DNA from: SCUB01 sp041918675
GTDB taxonomy: Bacteria > Pseudomonadota > Alphaproteobacteria > Rhizobiales > Xanthobacteraceae
Assembly: GCA_041918675.1 (NCBI GenBank)
Contig: JAYRVF010000004.1
Coordinates: 1-64,000, forward strand
Direction of reading: 5' to 3'
Length of the DNA stretch: 64,000 nt
Below the pieces are notes generated by a model. That model had not been told where the DNA came from and ran no database searches. It saw only the letters and a program-made list of their open reading frames with translations. The stretch's first letter is position 1; each line of letters opens with the position of its first letter. A program made the translations under genes and the position numbers. This document shows, in pieces, positions 1-7,241 of the stretch.

Positions 1-917
1 AGCGGATTGAGACGCGAGTTGGCCGAGCAACCCAATGCGCTGTTGGGCTGACGCCCCTCCGCGACATGCAGCGGATTGAGACACGAAGACATCTCCGATG
101 TTGTCGGTCCCGAGGCTGACGCCCCTCCGCGACATGCAGCGGATTGAGACTTCTCCCCTTCTTTTACGTCGTAATCGAAGTAGGGCTGACGCCCCTCCGC
201 GACATGCAGCGGATTGAGACGCGCTTTGCCGCGCTAATGCGCTGGCACGGTTGGGCTGACGCCCCTCCGCGACATGCAGCGGATTGAGACTGTTGGTCGC
301 TATAGAACAGCGCCACCTTGTGGGGCTGATGCCCCTCCGCGACATGCAGCGGATTGAGACTTCCGGCTGAAGACCGGCGGCGATATGCATAGGGCTGATG
401 CCCCTCCGCGACATGCAGCGGATTGAGACCATCGCGTCGGTGTATTCGGTTCCTCTTGTGAGGCTGATGCCCCTCGGCGACATGCAGCGGATTGAGACGG
501 TCAGCACGCGGCGGGCAATCTGCGCGTTTTTGGCTGACACCCCTCCGCGACATGCAGCGGATTGAGACCCAATGCTGCGGCCTGATCCTTTCTCACGTAG
601 GGCTGACACCCCTCCGCGACATGCAGCGGATTGAGACCCCCGTGGCACCCCCTTCATGAGGCATGCCCGGGCTGACGCCCCTCCGCGACATGCAGCGGAT
701 TGAGACGCGTTCGTGCCGGCGAGCGACTTCAGCGTGATGGCTGACGCCCCTCCGCGACATGCAGCGGATTGAGACATGGCCTGATAACGACGGTCGAGGA
801 CGATGGTATGGCTGACGCCCCTCCGCGACATGCAGCGGATTGAGACGTTCGGCCAGGGCCCCGGGGAGCGGTAGGTGAAGGGCTGACGCCCCTCCGCGAC
901 ATGCAGCGGATTGAGAT
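1..917 (+). CRISPR. CRISPR array, 37-bp repeats, 13 spacers, left end cut by window
   Basis: Thirteen full 37-bp repeats start at 46, 114, 184, 254, 324, 393, 462, 532, 601, 670, 739, 810 and 881; the last 13 bases of another occupy 1-13. The 13 spacers are 31-34 bp and all different. The repeat begins GGCTGACGCC and ends GCGGATTGAGAC. Inside it TCCGC (repeat bases 13-17) pairs with GCGGA (26-30) around an 8-base loop, leaving an ATTGAGAC-like 3' end similar to the ATTGAAAC crRNA handle of several type I and III systems. That handle and the altered last base of the final repeat (T for C at 917) indicate transcription on the plus strand with the leader to the left, outside the window. No cas gene lies in the window, so the subtype is undetermined. 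Open reading frames translated across the array are artefacts. Confidence 0.98.
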
Positions 918-952
918 CGCGCGGGCGAAATCGATCATGCGTCTTCATCGGG

Positions 953-975
953 ATGGCCGGGACACGCCCGGCCAT
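953..975. repeat. Short dispersed palindrome, ATGGCCGG type
   Basis: Perfect 9-bp arms ATGGCCGGG (953-961) and CCCGGCCAT (967-975) surround a 5-base loop. The same design, ATGGCCGGA with TCCGGCCAT, recurs at 16021-16043 between surE and serS. Intergenic palindromes of this kind are common in Hyphomicrobiales genomes; membership of a named family was not tested. Confidence 0.75.
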
Positions 976-1123
976 GGCGGTGTGGAGTTTCGCGATGGCG
1001 CGAAAGAAATCCCGAGACGTTCGGGAGCTCACGACGACCCGGGATCTCGTCGCCTCATCCTCGCGCGCGTCACGCGCGCGGAACGCCGGCGCATCCCGCC
1101 GAGGGCACGCGCGCGCGATCCCC

Positions 1124-1157
1124 ATCGGGATGGCCACGCAATCGGGATGGCCACGCA
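1124..1157. repeat. 17-bp tandem duplication
   Basis: The 17-base unit ATCGGGATGGCCACGCA occurs twice head to tail at 1124-1140 and 1141-1157 with no mismatch. It lies in non-coding sequence and shares ATCGGGATGGCC with the neighbouring palindrome, so it may be a fragment of that repeat family. Confidence 0.85.
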
Positions 1158-1272
1158 GGCGAATTGATGCCGCCTGCCCGGAGTTCGCTGCAAGCCCCGC
1201 GATGACGGAAAGGCAAGGTCACGACGAGCCGCGCCCGGGCAAACATCAGGCAACCGCGACAAAGCACCCTGA

Positions 1273-1314
1273 TCATGGCAGCCGTGTCATGGCAGCCGTG
1301 TCATGGCAGCCGCG
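1273..1314. repeat. 14-bp tandem repeat, three copies
   Basis: The unit TCATGGCAGCCGTG is repeated at 1273-1286, 1287-1300 and 1301-1314; the third copy has one T-to-C change. It lies just downstream of the minus-strand cysteine-rich gene. No terminator-like T run is associated with it. Confidence 0.85.
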
Positions 1315-1363
1315 TGAAGGCAGCCTGATCAACGTGAGCGGACCGCGCCATCGCGCGTTCCGA

Positions 1364-1924
1364 TCACGGACACGTCGCCACTCTCATGCACACATACTGC
1401 CCGGGCGGGCAGTTGCTCTTGCACAGCTTCCAGCCGAGCGAAGCGCCGCCGCAGCATTCCTCGTCGCGGCACATGCCGCACCCGAGCGGCGCGCCCGTCA
1501 CGCATTTGCGCGTCGACACGTCGTACTTCATTCCCTTCGCGGCGCAGTCGGCTTCCGTCATCAATTCGCCCGGCGGACCGAGCGGCGGCTTTTGCGTGGT
1601 GACCGGCGGCTTGCCCTTCTGGGTCTGCGGCGTCGGTCCGGTCTGCTTGGTCTGCTGCTGTTGTGCTGGCGCTCCCGGCGCACTGAGGAGCCTTGCTCCC
1701 TCCGCACATCAAGCACGAATTCCGCCGTTCGCTGTGCAATTCGAAATCGCGGCGGCGATGGCTTCCCGGCTTGACGGAAATCCTCGCGCCGAGCCGTAGG
1801 CCTTGGTGATCACGCACCTTGCCTCGGCGCTGTATCCGTCGGCCGCGCGCGCATCGGCGAACGGAATGACGAACGCCGCGACCGCAAGACAGAAAGCCAG
1901 CAACGCGGATCTTGAACACGACAT
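1364..1924 (-). pseudogene. Secreted cysteine-rich protein gene interrupted by an in-frame TGA
   Basis: The frame starts at ATG 1924 behind GGGAGAAG. It encodes a signal peptide (about residues 1-28, ending near ARA-AD) and a short domain with the pattern ARGFPSSREAI..NC..NGGI that recalls DUF4189-type proteins. TGA at 1709-1711 stops it after 71 residues. The same frame continues open for 114 more codons to 1364: a Q/T/P-rich linker, then a domain with about eleven cysteines ending CPPGQYVCMRVATCP. The second half has no ribosome binding site, so it looks like the tail of one protein. The TGA sits where a cysteine codon would be plausible (NGGIRA-stop-C). A TGC-to-TGA nonsense mutation or sequence error is the simplest reading; selenocysteine decoding is possible but unsupported. 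Function unknown, probably periplasmic or exported. Confidence 0.55.
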
Positions 1925-2101
1925 GGCGTGCTTCTCCCACTGGTGAAGCTCGAAAAATATTCCCGCCGCGACGATCCATCGTTGACGAGGGTCAACAATG
2001 CCCGGCCGGGCCGCGTCCCGCCTCGACGATCACAAAGGACGCGCGCCTCCCGTTGAATTCGACGCCGCTCGCGCCGTTTCTTCGTGGGGGCGCGTTCGGC
2101 G

Positions 2102-2129
2102 AAAAAAAGCCCGGCCTCGCGGCCGGGCT
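2102..2129 (-). terminator. Rho-independent terminator of the DUF3597 gene
   Basis: On the minus strand a perfect 9-bp stem (AGCCCGGCC with GGCCGGGCT, loop of 4) is followed by seven T (plus-strand A run 2102-2108). It lies about 85 bases after the DUF3597 stop codon. Confidence 0.85.
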
Positions 2130-2157
2130 CGATTGTCGCGAGGGTTCGCCCCGCGTG

Positions 2158-2232
2158 CTTCGGTTCGTCTTACTTCGGTTCGTCTTACTTCGGTTCGTCT
2201 TGCTTCAGTTCGCCTTACTTCAGTTCGTCCGG
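2158..2232 (-). repeat. 15-bp tandem repeat over the 3' end of the DUF3597 gene
   Basis: Five 15-bp units lie end to end at 2158, 2173, 2188, 2203 and 2218. Read on the minus strand they are copies of the last codons and stop of the upstream gene: P-DELK, stop-GELK, Q-DEPK, stop-DEPK, stop-DEPK. The unit length is a multiple of three, so frame is kept. The two copies farthest from the gene are identical over all 15 bases. Confidence 0.9.
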
Positions 2233-2565
2233 CACCTTGCCGCCATTGGCCGCGAGCTTGGCGATGACCTGCTTGTGCAGCCAGATGTTCATCTTGGCGG
2301 AGTCGTGCATGTCGCCGGTGTAGCCGAGCTCCTTGGCGAGCGACTGACGCGCGCTCAGGCTCGAATCCAGCTTGAGCGCCTTCATCAGGTCGACGATCGA
2401 CTTGCGCCAGTCGAGCTTCTCGCTCTGCGCCTTGACCGCCGCGTCGAGAATGGCGGTCACGTCGACCTGCGCCGCCGCGCCGGCGCCCGTGGTCGCCTCG
2501 GCGGCGGGAGCGGCCGAGGCCGGAGTCCCGAAAATGGCGCCCATGATCTTTCCGAAAATGCTCAT
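2215..2565 (-). CDS. DUF3597 family protein
   Basis: The 116-residue protein begins MSIFGKIMGAIFG, has an alanine-rich stretch (residues 15-33), and then the conserved DUF3597 body VDVTAILDAAV..KLDWRKSIVDLMK through GYTGDMHDSAKMNIWLHKQVI. Family function is unknown; members are small soluble proteins common in Alphaproteobacteria. The start at 2565 is preceded by GGGAGA at good spacing. The gene stands alone, with a strong terminator at 2102-2129 and its last codons duplicated in tandem after the stop. Confidence 0.9.
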   Translation of the reverse strand: MSIFGKIMGAIFGTPASAAPAAEATTGAGAAAQVDVTAILDAAVKAQSEKLDWRKSIVDLMKALKLDSSLSARQSLAKELGYTGDMHDSAKMNIWLHKQVIAKLAANGGKVPDELK

Positions 2566-2742
2566 TCAATCTCTCCCTGAACAACCGCCCGCCCGCCCGC
2601 GCGGCCGAGTTCGGTATCCGATATGGCCGGAGCCTAGACGCTGAAATAGAGCCTGCCAATGCGGGCGCAAGCATGACCGCCTGGATGCTGCCAAAAATAC
2701 GCCTAATATGCGGATCCCGCGCGATCTGATATCTGGTGGCCC

Positions 2743-3585
2743 ATGTTCGACGCCGTTGTTTTCGCCGGTGGAGGCAATCGCTGCTATTGGCAGGGCGGCT
2801 TCTGGGAAGCCGTGACCGAGCGATTTCCGCTCACCCCCCGTCTGGTGGTGGCGGCGAGCGCCGGCGCCTTCGCGGCGAGCTATGCCCTCCTCGGCCTCGG
2901 TCCGCGCGTGCGCGAAAGCGTGATCGGCGCCTGCGGGCCGCATCTGCGCAATTTTGATTTCGACGCATGGCGCAGGGGCGAGCCGCTCTGCCCCGTCGGC
3001 CCGATGTATCGCGACCTCATCGAGACGGTGCTCGACGCCGGCGCCTACGAGAAGCTTCGTTCGTTGACCGACCTTCGCGTCGCGGTCACGCGCCTGCCCA
3101 AGGGCCTGCCGCCGGTCGCGGGCGCGGCGATCGGCATCGCCGCCTACCAGATCGAGAAGCACACGCTGCACCCCGTCCATCCGCGCTTGGGCCGCATGCT
3201 GGGCTACAAGCAGGACTTCATCGCCATCCGCGACCTCGACACCCCGGAGGCGTTCCACGACCTGCTCATCGCGACGGCCTGCGTTCCCCCCTTCATGCCG
3301 GTGACGCGGATCGGCGACGCGCCGGCCTTCGACGGCGGGCTCGTCGACAACGTGCCGGTCGCGCCGATCGAGGAGATCGAACGCGCCGGGGGCAAAACGC
3401 TGGTGCTGCTGACGCGGGTCTATGACGACCTGCCGAAGGTGCCCGGCCGCCGCTACGTGCAGCCGTCGCGAAAGATCGGCGTCAGCCAGTTCGATGTCAC
3501 CGATCCGCAAGGCATCCGCGAGGCCTACGAGCTCGGCCTGCGCGACGGCAAGGCGTTCGTCCAGAGCTTCGCCCGCACGGCGTGA
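2743..3585 (+). CDS. Patatin-like phospholipase family protein
   Basis: This 280-residue protein has the patatin layout: a glycine-rich oxyanion segment GGGNR (9-13), the nucleophile elbow AASAG with Ser39 (a variant of GxSxG whose first glycine is alanine), and the DGG motif with Asp197, giving a Ser-Asp dyad. The family hydrolyses acyl esters of phospholipids or other lipids. No signal peptide is seen, so it is probably cytoplasmic or membrane-peripheral. It stands alone between two minus-strand genes. The substrate cannot be inferred. The altered elbow glycine occurs in some relatives and need not abolish activity. Confidence 0.85.
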   Translation: MFDAVVFAGGGNRCYWQGGFWEAVTERFPLTPRLVVAASAGAFAASYALLGLGPRVRESVIGACGPHLRNFDFDAWRRGEPLCPVGPMYRDLIETVLDAGAYEKLRSLTDLRVAVTRLPKGLPPVAGAAIGIAAYQIEKHTLHPVHPRLGRMLGYKQDFIAIRDLDTPEAFHDLLIATACVPPFMPVTRIGDAPAFDGGLVDNVPVAPIEEIERAGGKTLVLLTRVYDDLPKVPGRRYVQPSRKIGVSQFDVTDPQGIREAYELGLRDGKAFVQSFARTA

Positions 3586-3661
3586 CGACGACGACGGCCG
3601 TCGCAAAGGCGGCGCGGCCGCGGCGATGAACCCCGCGCCCGCGCCCCGCTTGTCACGAGGC

Positions 3662-4258
3662 TCAATGCTTGTTGTGCGAGGCCCCTTCGCCGAGCCCGCC
3701 GACGCGGAAGGTGATGTCGACCTTGCCGGCCTTCTCGAATTCGAGCGTCGCCTTCACGCCCTCGCCTTCCTTGAACTGCTGCTTGAGTTCCATGAACATC
3801 ACGTGGTAGCTGCCCGGCTTGAGCTCGAGCGTGGCGCCCGGCTTGATTTCCAGGCCCCCGATCACCGGCCGCATCCGCATGACGCCGTCGTTCATGGTCA
3901 TTTCGTGGACCTCGAAACGACCGGAGGCCACCGACGAGCCGCCGACGAGCCGGTCGGCGGCCTTGCCGTTGTTGGTGATGCGGACGAAACCGCCGGCGAC
4001 GGAAGCCCCGCCCGGGGTCGCGCGCGTCCAGGGCGCGACGAGCACAAGGTCGCCCGCCTTGATGGTCTGCTCGGCGGCGGGCGGCGCCATGGGCGCGGCC
4101 TGCGCCACGCGGATATGAGCCGGTGCCGTCTCGGCAAAGACCGATGTTGCCGGCAAGAGCGCGAGCGCGCAGACGGAAGCGAGGGCGAGCGCGCGCGAAG
4201 CGCCACGCAATTCAAGGCGAGCCGATGACCCGATCGGGCCGTGAGTGAAGATCGTCAT
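3662..4258 (-). CDS. Periplasmic copper chaperone, PCu(A)C family
   Basis: The 198-residue protein has an N-terminal signal peptide (hydrophobic core about 22-40, cleavage near VFA-ET) and a PCu(A)C domain (about 65-187). Likely Cu(I) ligands His118, Met129, His152 and Met154 follow the family's spaced His/Met pattern, and the C-terminus SHNKH adds two histidines. Such proteins carry copper to the CuA or CuB centres of cytochrome oxidase in the periplasm. The start at 4258 was chosen because the signal peptide begins there and AAGGAAAAGGA precedes it. The DUF2946 gene lies 55 bases upstream on the same strand, a pairing consistent with a copper or heme-copper oxidase role. Confidence 0.9.
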   Translation of the reverse strand: MTIFTHGPIGSSARLELRGASRALALASVCALALLPATSVFAETAPAHIRVAQAAPMAPPAAEQTIKAGDLVLVAPWTRATPGGASVAGGFVRITNNGKAADRLVGGSSVASGRFEVHEMTMNDGVMRMRPVIGGLEIKPGATLELKPGSYHVMFMELKQQFKEGEGVKATLEFEKAGKVDITFRVGGLGEGASHNKH

Positions 4259-4313
4259 GATGGAAGTCCTTTTCCTTGACGCGAAATGGGATCGAGATCG
4301 TTGAGCCGATGCG

Positions 4314-4739
4314 TCAGGAAAGCGGCGGGGCGCGCGCGTTGGCGGGCCGGTAGCGATTGCCGTCGGTCGGGCCGACGCCATGGACCGAGAAAAGCGCGCT
4401 GGTGATCGCGGCGGGATAGGGAATGGCTTCGGCCGATGTCGCCGCCATTCCACCGTCGATCGAACAGGCCGACGACACGCAGCCCGCCATGAAATGGCAC
4501 GCCAGCCCCTCCGGATCGCGGCGGTCCTGGTCCTGTCCCGGGCGCTGGTCGATCTGGCGGTCGGCCGCCGGATTGGCGAGATTGGCGCAGAGCCAGGCGC
4601 GTGGATCGAACGCGCCGCCGGCGTCCATCGCCATCGCCCCGCTCGCGATCGCCGCGAGCGATTGCAGCGCGAGAGCATAGGCGAGCGCGACGCCGAGCGC
4701 CCTATGCGCGATCTGCTTGAGCCGGGATCGCCCGCCCAT
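4314..4739 (-). CDS. DUF2946 family protein
   Basis: The 141-residue protein starts at ATG 4739 behind GGAGG. It has one N-terminal hydrophobic helix (about 14-34), then a proline- and charge-rich region with cysteines at 51, 81, 87 and 92, as in DUF2946 proteins. The family is uncharacterised, but members often sit beside copper-handling genes. Here it precedes a PCu(A)C copper chaperone on the same strand, probably co-transcribed. It is likely exported or membrane-anchored; a metal-binding role for the cysteines is inference. Confidence 0.75.
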   Translation of the reverse strand: MGGRSRLKQIAHRALGVALAYALALQSLAAIASGAMAMDAGGAFDPRAWLCANLANPAADRQIDQRPGQDQDRRDPEGLACHFMAGCVSSACSIDGGMAATSAEAIPYPAAITSALFSVHGVGPTDGNRYRPANARAPPLS

Positions 4740-5288
4740 GCGTTCCAACCCTCCACGCGCCGGGCATGCTCCCGCGCGTCGTCCGCTACGGGGCGCGCCT
4801 TCGCGTTCCGCCGATTTTGTAGCACCGCGCGATGAAGGCGTGTCAACAAAATGCCAGCGACGCGGCCACGGCCCAGCGCGCCACAGAGCTCCACAGAGCG
4901 CCACGGAGCGCCACAGAGCGCCGCGCCGGACGCCTGGGGCGAGGCAATGCGGGGGGCTGGACGCCGCCATGCCGGACGCGGGGACGGCGTCACCCGGCGG
5001 TCCCGACCGCGCCTGCGGGATGCTCGATTCCTGTTGTTCGTCGCCCGAATGAATCCCGCAATCAGCACCACAAATTTGCATAGACGCCGCTCAACCGCCG
5101 CAGGGTCGACTGACCCCGCTAAGCCTCGCTGACATCTATCAATTCACCAATACCACGTTGAAATATTGCAATTTTGTTGCACATAAAATTCGCCACTAAG
5201 GTATCCAATAACCGCTTCCCACCATGGGCAGGCCTTAGTTTCTAAATGATTCGTTGAATTTGGCATGCTGATTTTGCAAAGCTGCACC
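4740..5288. other. Intergenic region: GC-rich repeat half, AT-rich half
   Basis: No gene is supported between the DUF2946 start and the small DUF1127 gene. The left part contains a 10-bp tandem repeat. The right part, from about 5120, is clearly richer in A and T than the rest of the window (for example GAAATATTGCAATTTTGTTG) and looks like a regulatory region for the downstream gene. Confidence 0.55.
4881..4920. repeat. 10-bp tandem repeat, four copies
   Basis: The unit CCACAGAGCG starts at 4881, 4891, 4901 and 4911 with single-base differences in the first and third copies; partial units extend to both sides. It is non-coding, and the predicted minus-strand frame through it is a low-complexity shadow. 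Confidence 0.85.
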
Positions 5289-5330
5289 GCAACATTTCCA
5301 ATGTTGCATCGCCAAAACGAGCACTATATT
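5289..5330 (+). promoter_or_regulatory. Candidate promoter with overlapping palindromic operator
   Basis: A perfect inverted repeat, GCAACATT (5289-5296), spacer TCC, AATGTTGC (5300-5307), ends at a weak -35-like TGTTGC (5302-5307). A TATATT -10-like hexamer lies 17 bases further on (5325-5330). The arrangement suits a regulator that blocks RNA polymerase upstream of the DUF1127 gene. The regulator is unknown. Confidence 0.45.
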
Positions 5331-5379
5331 GCCAGTCAACAACCCGGCCCCGCCGGGCAGGATTATGGAGACCACGACA

Positions 5380-5535
5380 ATGCTGCATTCGGTCGTTCGC
5401 TTTATCCACGCGGTGCGCGAATACTACCGCAGCCTGAACGAGCTTTCGGCCCTCAGCGATCGCGAGCTCTCGGACATCGGCATCTCGCGTTCGGATATTC
5501 AGCGCATCGCTGCTTCGGCCTTCAAGCACGGTTGA
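5380..5535 (+). CDS. DUF1127 family small protein
   Basis: A 51-residue basic protein, MLHSVVRFIHAV..YYRSLNELSALSDRELSDIGISRSDI, matching the DUF1127 (YjiS-like) pattern of an N-terminal helix followed by L..LSDREL.DIG. Such proteins are small, often stress- or growth-phase-induced, and some take part in RNA turnover or phosphate/carbon balance in Alphaproteobacteria. ATG 5380 was chosen because GGAG lies nine bases upstream. ATG 5365 would give 56 residues but has poor spacing to its only Shine-Dalgarno-like sequence. The gene is monocistronic, between an AT-rich promoter region and a strong terminator. Confidence 0.85.
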   Translation: MLHSVVRFIHAVREYYRSLNELSALSDRELSDIGISRSDIQRIAASAFKHG

Positions 5536-5566
5536 TCGCCGCAAGCACCCTCCCCACGCGAAAGCG

Positions 5567-5594
5567 CGCCCGCCGGAAGGCGGGCGTTCTTTTT
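5567..5594 (+). terminator. Rho-independent terminator of the DUF1127 gene
   Basis: A perfect 8-bp stem CGCCCGCC / GGCGGGCG with GGAA loop (5567-5586) is followed by TTCTTTTT. It lies about 30 bases after the DUF1127 stop codon. Confidence 0.9.
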
Positions 5595-5778
5595 GTGCGC
5601 CCGCGATCCTCAGGGTCGCCGGAACGCCGCCGCCCCGAAGCCTCCCATGTGTGGCGGGCAAGATCGCGGCGCGTTGCCCCGCCAAGCTTGATCCCTCCGG
5701 CGGAAGCGTTATCCCCTCTTCTTCCGCCGTTCCATCCGCGCCCCGCGGAGCGCGCGTGGCGGGCGGCCAGGGAGAACG

Positions 5779-7182
5779 ATGCAGGGTCCTATTCACATCA
5801 TCGGCGCGGGCCTGGCCGGCTCGGAAGCCGCCTGGCAGATCGCCCGGCAGGGCATGCCCGTGGTGCTGCACGAGATGCGGCCGGTCCGTATGACGGAAGC
5901 GCATCGGGGCGAGGCCTGCGCCGAGCTCGTCTGCTCCAACTCGTTCCGCTCCGACGACGCCGAATATAACGCGGTCGGCCTCCTTCACGCCGAGATGCGC
6001 CGCCTCGGATCGCTCATCCTGCGCGCGGCCGACGCGCACCAGGTGCCGGCGGGCGGCGCGCTGGCGGTCGACCGCGACGCCTTTTCCGCGCGCGTGTCGG
6101 CCGAGCTCAGCGCCCATCCCCTGATCGAAATCCGCCGCGAGGAGATCGCGGGTTTGCCGCCCGAGGACTGGGCCAGCGTGATCATCGCGACCGGCCCGCT
6201 CACCTCCGCCGCGCTCGCCGAGGCGGTCGGCGCGCTCACGGGCGAAGCGCAACTCGCCTTCTTCGACGCGATCGCGCCGATCGTCCATCGCGACAGCATC
6301 GACATGTCGGTCGCATGGTTTCAGTCCCGCTATGACCGCGCCGGTCCCGGCGGCTCGGGCGCCGACTACATCAATTGCCCGCTCGGCCGCGAGCAATACC
6401 ACGCCTTCATCGACGCGCTCGTGGCGGCCGACAGCGCGCCCTTGCGCGACTGGGAAAGGACGACGCCCTATTTCGACGGCTGCCTGCCGATCGAGGTGAT
6501 GGCCGAACGCGGCGTCGAAACGCCGCGCCATGGGCCGATGAAGCCCTTCGGCCTCACCAACCGCCACCAGCCCGGCGTGAAACCCTACGCCATCGTGCAG
6601 CTTCGCCAGGACAACCAGCTCGCCACGCTGTTCAACATGGTCGGCTTCCAGACGCGGCTGAAGCATGGTGAGCAAATACGCCTGTTCCGAACCATTCCCG
6701 GGCTCGAACGCGCCGAATTCGCCAGGCTCGGCGGCATTCATCGCAACACCTTCATCAATTCGCCGAAGCTTCTCGACGAACGGCTGAGGCTGCGCGCCGC
6801 GCCGCGCCTGCGTTTCGCGGGGCAAATCGTGGGCTGCGAGGGCTACGTCGAATCGGCGGGGTTGGGGCTCGTCGCGGGCCTGTTCGCCTCGGCCGAGGCG
6901 CGCGGCGCGACACTGCCGCCGCCACCGCCCACGACGGCCCTCGGCGCGCTGCTCGCCCACGTCACCGGCGGGCATCTTGCCACCATCGACGCGGGGCCCC
7001 GTTCGTTTCAGCCGATGAACGTCAATTTCGGACTGTTCCCGCCGCTGGCGACCTCGCCCGCGCGCGACCGGGACGGCACGCGTTTGCGCGGCACGGAGAA
7101 GGTGCTGGCGAAGAAGAAGGCGCTGACGACACGCGCCTTGGCCGATCTCGACGCATGGCGCGAGGCGCACGCGATCGCGTGA
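5779..7182 (+). CDS. trmFO: tRNA (uracil-54 C5) methyltransferase, folate/FAD dependent
   Basis: The 467-residue protein makes m5U54 in the T-loop of tRNA, using methylene-tetrahydrofolate as carbon donor and FADH2 as reductant. Seen directly: the FAD-binding GAGLAG (9-14) at the N-terminus, the LVCSNSFRS segment (50-58) and YINCP with Cys200; these two cysteines match the conserved catalytic pair of the family. Length is typical. ATG 5779 is followed at once by the nucleotide-binding strand. It is monocistronic and convergent with the Sec-accessory operon that ends at 7242. Confidence 0.96.
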   Translation: MQGPIHIIGAGLAGSEAAWQIARQGMPVVLHEMRPVRMTEAHRGEACAELVCSNSFRSDDAEYNAVGLLHAEMRRLGSLILRAADAHQVPAGGALAVDRDAFSARVSAELSAHPLIEIRREEIAGLPPEDWASVIIATGPLTSAALAEAVGALTGEAQLAFFDAIAPIVHRDSIDMSVAWFQSRYDRAGPGGSGADYINCPLGREQYHAFIDALVAADSAPLRDWERTTPYFDGCLPIEVMAERGVETPRHGPMKPFGLTNRHQPGVKPYAIVQLRQDNQLATLFNMVGFQTRLKHGEQIRLFRTIPGLERAEFARLGGIHRNTFINSPKLLDERLRLRAAPRLRFAGQIVGCEGYVESAGLGLVAGLFASAEARGATLPPPPPTTALGALLAHVTGGHLATIDAGPRSFQPMNVNFGLFPPLATSPARDRDGTRLRGTEKVLAKKKALTTRALADLDAWREAHAIA

Positions 7183-7241
7183 CCATCCCCGCTCCGCCTT
7201 TCTCGACCGGCCGTCATGCCGATCGCGCGCGATGGCAAGGC

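Larger units (their letters stand above)
918..1363. other. Gene-poor spacer with short palindromes and tandem repeats
   Basis: No convincing gene was found between the CRISPR array and the broken cysteine-rich gene. Long frames exist on both strands, but they are arginine/alanine-rich and look like high-GC shadows. The stretch holds a 9-bp inverted repeat (953-975), a 17-bp tandem duplication (1124-1157) and a 14-bp triplicate (1273-1314). cas genes are absent here, so any cas operon is more likely beyond the left edge. Confidence 0.6.

Noticed and set aside
164..938. Open frames across the CRISPR array on the minus strand
   Set aside because: They are periodic translations of the repeats (recurrent LNPLHVAEG and SIRCMSRRG) and vary only by spacer, so they are not genes.
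1709..1711. Selenocysteine decoding of the TGA in the cysteine-rich gene
   Set aside because: No recognisable bacterial SECIS loop (the nearby hairpin has a three-base loop) and no sel genes in the window. Kept only as an alternative to a nonsense mutation.
911..1774. 287-codon plus-strand frame after the array
   Set aside because: Low complexity and arginine-rich, overlaps the better-supported minus-strand secreted gene, no ribosome site and no recognisable domain.
5365..5379. Upstream start for the DUF1127 gene
   Set aside because: ATG 5365 is possible, but its AGGA lies only two bases before it, while ATG 5380 has GGAG at nine bases.
5242..7170. 642-codon minus-strand frame opposite trmFO
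   Set aside because: It mirrors the trmFO reading frame, a known high-GC artefact; composition is histidine/arginine-rich without domain features.
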